From the NCBI GenBank assembly GCA_946480655.1, contig CAMLKN010000189.1:1-5077 (forward strand): 5,077 nt of DNA. The letters are read 5' to 3'. The notes beneath the pieces were generated by a model, which made no database searches, was not told the DNA's origin, and saw only the letters and a program-made list of their open reading frames with translations. This DNA comes from an uncultured Devosia sp. (GTDB lineage: Bacteria > Pseudomonadota > Alphaproteobacteria > Rhizobiales > Devosiaceae). Within the stretch, counting starts at the first letter, position 1; each line of letters begins with the position of its first letter. The position numbers were made by a program, and so were the translations under genes. This document shows positions 1-5,077 of the stretch, piece after piece.

Positions 1-68
1 TGCTCGCGCAGGCTTTTGGCAAAGGCCGACAGGTCGGCAATGGTCAGGGACAGGATCTGTCTCGACAT
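1..68 (-). CDS. N-terminal fragment of a small conserved protein, possibly glyoxalase-related/DUF2087 type (partial)
   Basis: Reading the minus strand from an ATG at 68 gives an open frame of 22 codons to the left edge, starting MSRQILSLTIADLSAFAKSL and then R-E. An AG-rich ribosome-binding sequence (GAGGATG) lies 5 bases before the ATG, which supports this start. The opening, with a 'SLT..DLS.FAKSLR' pattern, resembles the N-terminus of small proteobacterial proteins that carry a glyoxalase-related or DUF2087 domain, but this is recalled family flavour from only 22 residues. The rest of the protein lies outside the window, so the function cannot be settled. It is divergent from the tRNA and iclR. 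That a gene starts here is fairly likely; the product name is tentative. Confidence 0.5.
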   Translation of the reverse strand, partial: MSRQILSLTIADLSAFAKSLRE

Positions 69-276
69 GGATCATCCTCGATGAGTGCCCATGGCCGCCC
101 GGAAGCGGTGTCGATGGTCGCCGGCTTGCGACGGGCACCAGTGAGGGTGCATGTCGTGAACTTCGAGAACTGGCAGGTTTAGCTTCCCTGGCGGGACGGC
201 GACGCCTCGGTGAACTGCAGACCGTGACGCTGAAATACAGCGACGGTGAAAAGTTCACAAGTCCCCCAGCTTCCCT

Positions 277-304
277 TTGACACGGCCCGCGACCCTGCTA
301 TGAC
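277..304 (+). promoter_or_regulatory. Promoter of the tRNA gene
   Basis: A perfect TTGACA -35 box lies at 277-282. A TATGAC -10 box follows at 299-304 after a 16-base spacer. Transcription would begin around 310-312, only a few bases before the mature tRNA 5' end at 314, as is usual for tRNA promoters. The rest of the 69-313 spacer is non-coding. It contains a small inverted repeat (GTGAA-AAG-TTCAC, 246-258), and I found no convincing promoter for the divergent minus-strand gene. Confidence 0.65.
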
Positions 305-313
305 GCGCATCCA

Positions 314-389
314 GGGCCTATAGCTCAATGGTTAGAGCCGACCGCTCATAACGGTCTGGTTCCAGGTTCGAGTCCTGGTGGGCCCACCA
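314..389 (+). tRNA. tRNA with CAU anticodon, probably tRNA-Ile2 (lysidine-modified)
   Basis: A 76-base cloverleaf folds completely. The 7-bp acceptor stem pairs GGGCCTA with TGGGCCC (one T-G pair). The D stem is GCTC/GAGC. The 5-bp anticodon stem is GACCG/CGGTC with loop CTCATAA, and the T arm is CCAGG-TTCGAGT-CCTGG. The discriminator is A and the 3' CCA is encoded. The anticodon is CAT. It is not an initiator tRNA, because position 1 pairs normally with position 72 and the anticodon stem lacks three consecutive G-C pairs at the loop end. Between elongator Met and Ile2, the G/C acceptor ending GGGCC...GGCCC, the CTCATAA loop and the D arm resemble bacterial Ile2, whose C34 is converted to lysidine by TilS so that it reads AUA. 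The tRNA call is near certain; the Ile2 identity is probable. Confidence 0.93.
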
Positions 390-414
390 CTTGCTTTTCC
401 GCTCACCATCCGCC

Positions 415-443
415 TTTCCACTGCTCCGCGCGCCCGCTATCTT
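415..443 (+). promoter_or_regulatory. Possible promoter of the IclR-family regulator
   Basis: A TTTCCA element (415-420) and a TATCTT element (438-443) are separated by 17 bases, and each matches the sigma70 consensus at 4 of 6 positions. They would give a leader of about 27 bases before the ATG at 477. No terminator hairpin is visible between the tRNA end (389) and this site, so read-through from the strong tRNA promoter is an alternative or additional source of transcript. Confidence 0.3.
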
Positions 444-476
444 GTGCGCTTGCCGCCCAATTTTCGGAGAGCGCCC

Positions 477-1232
477 ATGCGGGATGGGGATATCATCCAT
501 GGTTTGGTCCGGGGGCTCTCGGTGATCGAGTGCTTCGATGAAGAACATGCGCGTATGTCCATTACCGATGTGGCGCAACGCACCGGGCTCGAGCGCGCCA
601 CGGCGCGAAGATGTCTGCTGACACTGGCCCATCTCGGCTACGCCACCTATGACGGTAAATTCTTCGAACTGACGCCCCGCGTCCTCAATCTGGGGCATTC
701 CTACCTCGCCGGCACGCCGCTGCCACGCCTCATCCAGCCGTTTCTGGAGGAGCTGTCACGCGCCACCAGCGAAAGCACGTCCGCGGCCGTGCTGGACGGC
801 ACCGACATCCTTTACGTAGCCCGCGCATCCAACCGCCGCGTCATGTCGATCAACCTGGCCCCCGGCGCGCGCCTGCCGGCCTATTGCACCTCCATGGGCC
901 GAACCCTGCTGGCCGCCCTGCCCCGCGACGAGGCCCAGGCGATTCTCGACCGCTCCGAGATGATTGCCTATACCGAGCGCACCAAAGCTGACATGGCCTC
1001 CATTACCACCGAACTGGCCGTAGTCGCGGCCCAGGGCTTTGCAGTCATCGACCAGGAACTTGAACTCGGGCTCTGCTCAATTGCCGTGCCGCTGCACAAT
1101 GCCGCCGGCCAGGTGGTTGCCGCCATCAATATCGGCGCCCAGACGGCCCGCGCCCCGACTTCGCGCATGATTGCTCACTTCCTGCCCCTCATGCGCAAGG
1201 TCCAGGCCGAGGTGCGTCCGCTCCTGCGCTGA
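477..1232 (+). CDS. IclR-family transcriptional regulator, PcaR/PcaU/PobR type
   Basis: This 251-residue protein is a DNA-binding regulator of the IclR family, and its length is typical. The N-terminal winged helix-turn-helix spans about residues 7-66 ('VRGLSVIECF', then 'SITDVAQRTGLERATARRCL' as the HTH, then 'HLGY'). The linker 'LTPRVLNLGHSYL' (65-77) leads into the C-terminal effector-binding domain (about 80-250), with 'SAAVLDGTDILYVAR', 'PAYCTSMGRTLLA' and a terminal 'SIAVPLHN...VAAINIGAQ' block. These blocks match the beta-ketoadipate-pathway subgroup (PcaR, PcaU, PobR), whose members sense aromatic acids such as protocatechuate, 4-hydroxybenzoate or beta-ketoadipate. No such catabolic gene is in this window, so the ligand is unknown. 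The frame stays open upstream to a GTG at 378 inside the tRNA. The ATG at 477 is preferred because CGGAGA (465-470) is a well-placed ribosome-binding site and the extra upstream residues lie outside the family domain. It could be autoregulated, as many IclR proteins are. Confidence 0.9.
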   Translation: MRDGDIIHGLVRGLSVIECFDEEHARMSITDVAQRTGLERATARRCLLTLAHLGYATYDGKFFELTPRVLNLGHSYLAGTPLPRLIQPFLEELSRATSESTSAAVLDGTDILYVARASNRRVMSINLAPGARLPAYCTSMGRTLLAALPRDEAQAILDRSEMIAYTERTKADMASITTELAVVAAQGFAVIDQELELGLCSIAVPLHNAAGQVVAAINIGAQTARAPTSRMIAHFLPLMRKVQAEVRPLLR

Positions 1233-1250
1233 ATGTCAGGAAACTGTCGC
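1233..1250 (+). promoter_or_regulatory. Weak Pho-box-like pair just after iclR
   Basis: ATGTCAG (1233-1239) and CTGTCGC (1244-1250) are spaced exactly 11 bases apart, matching the Pho-box unit CTGTCAT/C at 5 and 6 of 7 positions. It starts directly after the iclR stop codon. On its own this is a marginal match; it gains some interest from the two further such pairs downstream. Confidence 0.25.
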
Positions 1251-1251
1251 A

Positions 1252-1268
1252 GCAGGCCGGTAGCCTGC
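1252..1268 (+). terminator. Small hairpin after iclR, possible weak terminator
   Basis: GCAGGC (1252-1257) and GCCTGC (1263-1268) form a perfect 6-bp stem with a 5-base loop, 20 bases after the iclR stop. No T-run follows, so it is not a canonical intrinsic terminator. It may only protect the 3' end or help a Rho-dependent stop. Confidence 0.25.
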
Positions 1269-1300
1269 CGCGCGATAGGAGGCAGGACTCGCCATTCGAG

Positions 1301-1318
1301 CGCTCACCATTCTGTCAC
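1301..1318 (+). promoter_or_regulatory. Second Pho-box-like pair upstream of pstS
   Basis: CGCTCAC (1301-1307) and CTGTCAC (1312-1318) are spaced 11 bases apart. The second is a perfect unit and the first matches 5 of 7. The first unit here and the first unit of the main Pho box at 1411 are 110 bases apart, ten 11-base repeats, which would put them on the same DNA face. This could be an upstream PhoB site or chance. Confidence 0.3.
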
Positions 1319-1410
1319 ATTGGCGCCGCCGGCGATTGTCGTGAGTGTCAAAACGTAGCGTCACACGCGCACTTGTTCGGCATTTATCCGTTGTTTTTCA
1401 ACACACTGGC

Positions 1411-1443
1411 CTGTCACAAACCAGTCATGCAACTGCAATAAAA
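1411..1443 (+). promoter_or_regulatory. Pho box (PhoB binding site) of the pst operon, three tandem units
   Basis: Three 7-base units recur at exact 11-base spacing: CTGTCAC (1411-1417), CAGTCAT (1422-1428) and CTGCAAT (1433-1439), with linkers AAAC, GCAA and AAAA. The known PhoB site is CTGTCAT-like direct repeats with 4-base linkers, so phase and sequence both fit. PhoB would bind here under phosphate limitation and take over the role of the -35 element. Two -10 choices exist: TATGGT (1461-1466), 17 bases after 1443, or an AT-rich TAAAAC (1439-1444), which sits 10 bases after the second unit as in the E. coli pstS promoter. I cannot decide between them from sequence. Confidence 0.75.
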
Positions 1444-1536
1444 CCGTTGCGAGGCGCTCCTATGGTCTGCCGCGTCTGAGGGCAGCCGCTACCAACTGGC
1501 TAGCCAATCGCAAATGAATTCCGGAAGGGACATTCC
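1444..1536 (+). other. pstS leader region and ribosome-binding site
   Basis: This is the non-coding stretch between the Pho box and pstS. It holds a small stem (CTGCC 1467-1471 with GGCAG 1481-1485) and a perfect 10-base palindrome TGGCTAGCCA (1497-1506). A strong purine-rich ribosome-binding site GGAAGGGA (1523-1530) ends 6 bases before the pstS ATG at 1537 and fixes that start. I see no riboswitch fold or attenuator here. Confidence 0.45.
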
Positions 1537-2577
1537 ATGAAGACCGCACTCTACGCCAGTGCCGCCGTTATCGCTCTCGCAGCCTTCGGCACCACCTCCG
1601 CCTTCGCCCAGTCGCGCGACACCATCCAGATTGCCGGCTCCTCGACCGTGCTGCCCTTCGCCTCGATCGTTGCCGAGGAATTCGGCGCCGTCTTCCCCGA
1701 ATTCAACACCCCCGTCGTCGGTTCGGGCGGTTCGTCGGGTGGCCTGCGCCAGTTCTGTGAAGGCGTTGGCGAAAACACCATCGACATCGCCAATTCCTCG
1801 CGCCGCATCCGCGCCTCGGAAATCGAAGCCTGTAACGCTGCCGGCGTGAACGACATCCGCGAAATCCAGATCGGCTTCGACGGCATCGTCTTCGCCACCT
1901 CGGCCGACAAGGCCGACTTCGCCCTCGAGCCGATCCACGTCTACAAGGCTATTGCCGCCCAGGTTCCCGTCGACGGCGCCATGGTCGACAATCCCTACAC
2001 CACCTGGGACCAGGTCGACCCGTCCCTTCCGGCCCAGCCGATTGCCCTAGCCATCCCGGCCTCAAACCACGGCACCCGCGAAGTGTTCCAGGAGAAGGTC
2101 GTCTCCGCTGGCTGTGAAGAAGCCGGTCTGCCCGAGATGAGCGAAGAGGATATGGAAGCCGCTTGCACCACCTTCCGTCAGGACGTGGTTGTCGAGATCG
2201 CCGGTGACTACACCGAAACCCTGGCTCGTCTCTCGTCCAACCCGGACACGGTCGGCGTGTTTGGCCTCTCCTTCTATGACCAGAACCGCGACACCCTCAA
2301 GGTTGCCACGGTCGGCGGCGTGACCCCGTCGCTCGAAACCGTTGCTGCCGGTGAGTACCCCGTCAGCCGTCCGCTCTTCTTCTACGTCAAGGGCGAGCAC
2401 ATCGGCACCATCCCGGGCCTGGTCGAATACGTTCAGTTCTTCATGTCCGACGCCATGACCGGCGCTGGCGGCACCCTGGAAGGCGCTGGCCTCATCCCGC
2501 AGCCGGCCGAAAAGACCGCTGAAATCCTGGCCGCCTTCGACGAAGGCAAGGCCCTGACCGTCTCCGACGTGCAGTAA
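1537..2577 (+). CDS. pstS: Periplasmic phosphate-binding protein PstS of the Pst ABC importer
   Basis: This 346-residue protein captures inorganic phosphate in the periplasm and delivers it to the PstCA channel. Residues 1-24 form a Sec signal peptide: K2, a hydrophobic core, and an A-F-A cleavage site before Q25. The mature part starts with the ligand-binding motif 'IAGSSTVLPF' (32-41), followed by 'GSGGSSGGLRQF' (62-73), 'DIANSSRRI' (83-91), 'GFDGIVFA' (113-120) and 'PASNHGTREVF' (174-184). Together these are the phosphate-binding loops of the PstS/COG0226 class. The length equals that of E. coli PstS. There are four cysteines (C74, C99, C193, C210), which may form two disulfides in the periplasm; that pairing is inferred. 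Alternatives such as SphX or another PstS-like binding protein are less likely because pstC and pstA follow directly. It is the first gene of the operon, with a Pho box about 100-125 bases upstream, so phosphate-starvation induction is expected. Confidence 0.95.
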   Translation: MKTALYASAAVIALAAFGTTSAFAQSRDTIQIAGSSTVLPFASIVAEEFGAVFPEFNTPVVGSGGSSGGLRQFCEGVGENTIDIANSSRRIRASEIEACNAAGVNDIREIQIGFDGIVFATSADKADFALEPIHVYKAIAAQVPVDGAMVDNPYTTWDQVDPSLPAQPIALAIPASNHGTREVFQEKVVSAGCEEAGLPEMSEEDMEAACTTFRQDVVVEIAGDYTETLARLSSNPDTVGVFGLSFYDQNRDTLKVATVGGVTPSLETVAAGEYPVSRPLFFYVKGEHIGTIPGLVEYVQFFMSDAMTGAGGTLEGAGLIPQPAEKTAEILAAFDEGKALTVSDVQ

Positions 2578-2587
2578 TCGAACCAAG

Positions 2588-2613
2588 CGGGAGGCGCCAT
2601 CGGGCGCCTCCCG
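2588..2613 (+). repeat. Strong intergenic hairpin between pstS and pstC
   Basis: A perfect 10-bp inverted repeat, GGGAGGCGCC (2589-2598) and GGCGCCTCCC (2603-2612), has a 4-base ATCG loop, and one more C-G pair (2588/2613) extends the stem to 11 bp. It lies 10 bases after the pstS stop and 28 bases before the pstC start. No T-run follows, so full termination is unlikely. The usual role of such elements is to stabilise the upstream mRNA or give partial termination, so that the binding protein is made in excess over the channel subunits. Confidence 0.75.
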
Positions 2614-2629
2614 AACCCGCTGCGTCTCC

Positions 2630-2635
2630 GAGGAG
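2630..2635 (+). promoter_or_regulatory. pstC ribosome-binding site that decides between two adjacent ATGs
   Basis: GAGGAG at 2630-2635 is followed by ATGATG. It is only 2 bases from the first ATG (2638) but 5 from the second (2641). The second is in the workable spacing range, so 2641 is preferred. Confidence 0.6.
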
Positions 2636-2640
2636 CCATG

Positions 2641-4023
2641 ATGGACACCTGGATAGTACTCGTCGTGTTGCTCATCCTGGTGGGCCTCGCTTACCAGTTC
2701 GGCTGGTCCCGGGCCCGCGGCCTGGTCCCCGCCAATGGAGTCAATGTTCACTCCCGTCCGGCCTATCATGGGGCCTATGTAGCGCTCTGGGCCTTCATTC
2801 CGGCGGCGGTCATCCTAGGTGCCTGGGCCTGGCTGGGCCCGCAGCTGACCCGCTCTTACGCCGTTTCTCAAATTCCCGTCGACATTCTGACCGGGCTCGA
2901 TCAGGCAGCCCTCAACAGTGCCGTCGCCCGCCTCTTCTCCATCGCGTCCGGATATGGCGTGACCGGTGAGCTTGCCCCCTATGAACAAGCTGCGGGCGAA
3001 GCCCTGCGCTCCTTCCAGTTCCTCACGACCATCCTGGTCATCGGCGCTGCCCTAGTTGTTGGCGGCCTCGCCCTGGTCTTCGGCCTGCGTCAGGTCAAGG
3101 CGCGCCTGCGCGCCCGTAACGCCGTCGAGCGTGTTGTCAGTCTCGTGCTGATGGCTTGCTCGGGCGTTGCCATCCTGACCACCTTCGGCATCGTCGCCTC
3201 GCTGCTGACCGAGGCCTTGCGCTTCTTCTCCTTCATCCACCCGATCGATTTCTTCTTCGGCACCGTCTGGAACCCGGCCTTCTCCACCACGGGCAATTCC
3301 GGCAACTATGGCGAGTTCGGGCTTCTGCCCCTGCTCTCCGGGACACTGATGATCACGGCCATCGCCATGCTCGTGGCTGTTCCCGTCGGGCTGATGGCCG
3401 CCATCTATCTCAGCCAATACGCCCATCGCCGCTTCCGGGCCATTGCCAAGCCGATCATCGAAATCCTCGCCGGTATTCCCACGATCGTTTTCGGCTTCTT
3501 CGCCGTCGTTGCGGTGGGTCCGTTCCTCCGCGATGCCGGCGCCATGATCGGCCTCGACATCCGCGCCACCAGCGCCCTGACCGCCGGCGTGGTCATGGGC
3601 ATCATGATCATCCCCTTCGTGTCCTCGCTTAGCGACGACATTCTCAACCAGGTACCGCGCAGCCTGCGCGATGGTGCCTATGGCCTGGGTGCCACCCAGT
3701 CCGAGACGATCCGCAACGTCCTTCTCCCCGCTGCCCTGCCCGGCATCGTGGGTGCCTTCCTGCTCGCCGTGAGTCGCGCCATCGGCGAAACCATGATTGT
3801 GGTGCTGGCGGCCGGCAATTCGCCCGTCCTGCGCGGCAACCCCTTCGAGCCGGTCGCGACGATCACGGTCTCCATCGTCAACCAGTTGACGGGTGACGCC
3901 GACTTTGCCGGCCCCCAATCGCTGGTCAGCTTCGCACTCGGCTTGACGCTCTTCGGCATTACCCTGTGCCTCAACATCTTCGCCCTCTACATCGTCCGCC
4001 GCTTCCGGGAGCAGTACGAATGA
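2641..4023 (+). CDS. pstC: Phosphate ABC transporter permease PstC, extended alphaproteobacterial form
   Basis: About 460 residues form one half of the inner-membrane phosphate channel with PstA. The core permease (about 225-455) has five hydrophobic segments, including 'EILAGIPTIVFGFFAVVAVG' (about 274-293) typical of PstC. Its cytoplasmic EAA coupling loop (about 339-365, 'PRSLRDGAYGLGATQSETIR' then 'NVLLPAALPG') would contact the ATPase PstB. Ahead of this are four more hydrophobic segments (about 4-22, 47-65, 127-149, 164-189). The N-terminal module includes 'HSRPAYHGAYVALW' (about 37-50), a block seen in the long PstC proteins (DUF3708-type). E. coli PstC is only about 320 residues. Arginine-rich loops after segments 1 and 3 suggest that the N-terminus faces the periplasm. 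An in-frame ATG three bases earlier (2638) is possible, but the ribosome-binding site fits 2641 better. The stop codon overlaps the pstA start, as expected for coupled translation. Confidence 0.94.
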   Translation: MDTWIVLVVLLILVGLAYQFGWSRARGLVPANGVNVHSRPAYHGAYVALWAFIPAAVILGAWAWLGPQLTRSYAVSQIPVDILTGLDQAALNSAVARLFSIASGYGVTGELAPYEQAAGEALRSFQFLTTILVIGAALVVGGLALVFGLRQVKARLRARNAVERVVSLVLMACSGVAILTTFGIVASLLTEALRFFSFIHPIDFFFGTVWNPAFSTTGNSGNYGEFGLLPLLSGTLMITAIAMLVAVPVGLMAAIYLSQYAHRRFRAIAKPIIEILAGIPTIVFGFFAVVAVGPFLRDAGAMIGLDIRATSALTAGVVMGIMIIPFVSSLSDDILNQVPRSLRDGAYGLGATQSETIRNVLLPAALPGIVGAFLLAVSRAIGETMIVVLAAGNSPVLRGNPFEPVATITVSIVNQLTGDADFAGPQSLVSFALGLTLFGITLCLNIFALYIVRRFREQYE

Positions 4024-5077
4024 CCTCCGAACCTCTGGCCTCTGCCGCCCCGGCAACCATCGAGCGGACCCAGCTCATTCGCCGTGGCCTGCGTCGCCGC
4101 CATGCCTCCGAGGCTATCTTCCGCGGTCTGGGTCTCCTGGCCGTGGCCTTGGCCCTCGGTTTCGTGGCGCTGCTTTTCATCGACGTGATCCGCAAGGGTA
4201 CACCCGCCTTCATCCAGACCAGCATGACCCTGAGCGTCACCTTCGACCCCGAAGTGATTGACGCAGGTCCAGCTCCGGCCCAGGCCGACTTCCCCTCTGA
4301 AGCGGCTTTCCGCGAGGCCGATCTGAAGTGGCAGCGCGAGCTGGCAATGCTCAACTGGAACAAGATCGTCGAAGCAGCGCTGCGCCCGCACGTGCCCGCA
4401 GGAGTCGACATCGACAGCCGCGACCTGCTGGCTATCCCGGAAACCGACGCGCGCCATGTCCTGCGCGCGGCTTATGTCAGCAATCCCGCCCTGCTCGGCC
4501 AGACCGTGGAGATCGACGTGCTGGCCTCGGCTAATGTGGCCAACTGGGTCAGGGGAACGATCGATCGCACTCTTCCGGACAGCCAGCAGCAGCTTTCTGC
4601 GGAAGCGCGCGCCGTTGTTGACGACATGGTCGCCAAGGGCACGATGCACAGTGGTTTTGCCTGGTCCATCTTCACCAATGTCGACAGCCGCGCAGCTCCA
4701 GCCTCTGCTGGCCTCCTGGGGGCATTCGTCGGCACCTTGTGGATGATGCTCATCGTCGTGGTCCTGGCCGTTCCCATCGGCGTCGGCGCTGCCATCTACC
4801 TCGAAGAATTCGCGCCCAAATCGCGGCTTACCGACATTATCGAGGTCAACATCAACAACCTCGCCGCCGTGCCCTCGATCGTCTTCGGCCTCCTCGGCGC
4901 CGCCGTCTTCATCAATTGGTTCCACCTGCCCATTTCGGCGCCCATCGTCGGTGGCCTGGTACTGACCTTGCTCACGCTGCCCACCATCATCATTGCCACC
5001 CGAGGGGCGCTGATGGGCGTCTCCCCGGCCCTGCGCCAGGCGGCCTTGGGCATGGGCGCCAGCAAGACCCAGATGGT
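4020..5077 (+). CDS. pstA: Phosphate ABC transporter permease PstA, extended form (3' end outside window)
   Basis: The frame opens at ATG 4020, overlapping the pstC stop as ATGA, with GGGAG at 4007-4011 as ribosome-binding site. It runs without a stop to the right edge (352 complete codons). A basic cytoplasmic N-terminus ('RRGLRRRH', 21-28) precedes a first membrane segment (about 34-54). A large periplasmic region of about 175 residues follows (about 58-230); it corresponds to the DUF3333-type insert of long PstA proteins and is absent from the roughly 300-residue E. coli PstA. The permease core then begins: 'AVPIGVGAAIYLEEFAPKSR' (about 254-273), 'IEVNINNLAAVPSIVFGLLG' (277-296), and the start of the EAA loop (about 332-352, 'SPALRQAALGMGAS') that docks PstB. 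The missing part should be some 80-100 residues. pstB is expected next. Confidence 0.95.
   Translation, partial: MTSEPLASAAPATIERTQLIRRGLRRRHASEAIFRGLGLLAVALALGFVALLFIDVIRKGTPAFIQTSMTLSVTFDPEVIDAGPAPAQADFPSEAAFREADLKWQRELAMLNWNKIVEAALRPHVPAGVDIDSRDLLAIPETDARHVLRAAYVSNPALLGQTVEIDVLASANVANWVRGTIDRTLPDSQQQLSAEARAVVDDMVAKGTMHSGFAWSIFTNVDSRAAPASAGLLGAFVGTLWMMLIVVVLAVPIGVGAAIYLEEFAPKSRLTDIIEVNINNLAAVPSIVFGLLGAAVFINWFHLPISAPIVGGLVLTLLTLPTIIIATRGALMGVSPALRQAALGMGASKTQM

Noticed and set aside
314..389. tRNA as an integration (att) site for a mobile element
   Set aside because: No integrase, no repeat of the tRNA 3' end elsewhere in the window, and no change in base composition next to it.
378..476. 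N-terminal extension of the IclR regulator from a GTG inside the tRNA
   Set aside because: The start would lie within the mature tRNA, the extra 33 residues are outside the family domain, and a good ribosome-binding site marks ATG 477.
1252..1268. Canonical intrinsic terminator for iclR
   Set aside because: The 6-bp hairpin has no T-run after it; kept only as a low-confidence weak terminator candidate.
1345..1365. Further Pho-box-like units (GTGTCAA and GCGTCAC)
   Set aside because: Their spacing is 13 rather than 11 bases, so they do not fit a PhoB direct repeat.
2062..2769. Minus-strand open frame spanning the pstS end and the pstC start
   Set aside because: It crosses the intergenic hairpin and two well-supported genes, has no plausible domain, and is a codon-bias shadow.
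3052..4056. Long minus-strand open frame (334 codons) opposite pstC
   Set aside because: Its translation is rich in G, D, E, H, R and A with no recognisable domain, as expected for the antisense frame of a GC-rich membrane-protein gene; it lies entirely on pstC/pstA.
3987..4925. Long minus-strand open frame (312 codons) opposite pstA
   Set aside because: Same low-complexity acidic/histidine composition and no family resemblance, while the plus strand clearly encodes PstA throughout.
1..5077. CRISPR array, insertion sequence, toxin-antitoxin or phage genes
   Set aside because: No regularly spaced repeats of suitable length, no terminal inverted repeats with transposase, and nearly all of the coding frame is accounted for by the regulator and the pst genes.

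Overview
This window is GC-rich bacterial chromosome. It most likely comes from an alphaproteobacterium of the Hyphomicrobiales (rhizobia-like), and a Devosia-type organism is plausible. The evidence is the codon usage (strong C/G at third positions), the tRNA sequence, the PcaR/PobR-type IclR regulator, and above all the extended alphaproteobacterial forms of PstC and PstA. The genus is an inference from protein flavour, not from a search.

Layout: (1) Positions 1-68, minus strand, hold the first 22 codons of a gene running off the left edge; it may be a glyoxalase-related/DUF2087-type protein. (2) Positions 69-313 are a non-coding divergent spacer that ends in a good sigma70-type promoter for the tRNA. 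(3) Positions 314-389 are a complete tRNA with a CAU anticodon, best read as tRNA-Ile2 (lysidine-modified), with encoded CCA. (4) Positions 477-1232 encode an IclR-family transcriptional regulator of the PcaR/PcaU/PobR type. (5) Positions 1233-1536 are a 304-bp regulatory region with a three-unit Pho box and two weaker Pho-box-like pairs further upstream. (6) Positions 1537 to the right edge hold pstS, pstC and the start of pstA, in the same orientation: the high-affinity phosphate ABC importer.

How the genes fit together: PstS is the exported phosphate-binding protein, and PstC and PstA are the paired membrane channel subunits. The ATPase PstB, and often PhoU and PhoB, would be expected just beyond the right edge. 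The Pho box ahead of pstS suggests PhoB-activated expression under phosphate limitation. A perfect 10-bp GC-rich hairpin (11 bp with the closing pair) without a T-tract lies between pstS and pstC and probably helps make more PstS than channel. pstC and pstA overlap by 4 bases (ATGA), as expected for translational coupling. The IclR regulator and the tRNA look like independent units next to the pst operon, and no metabolic target of the regulator is in view.

I see no CRISPR array, insertion sequence, phage gene or clearly novel system. The most interesting material is regulatory: the multi-unit Pho box region, the pstS-pstC hairpin, and the tRNA-iclR junction with no visible terminator.
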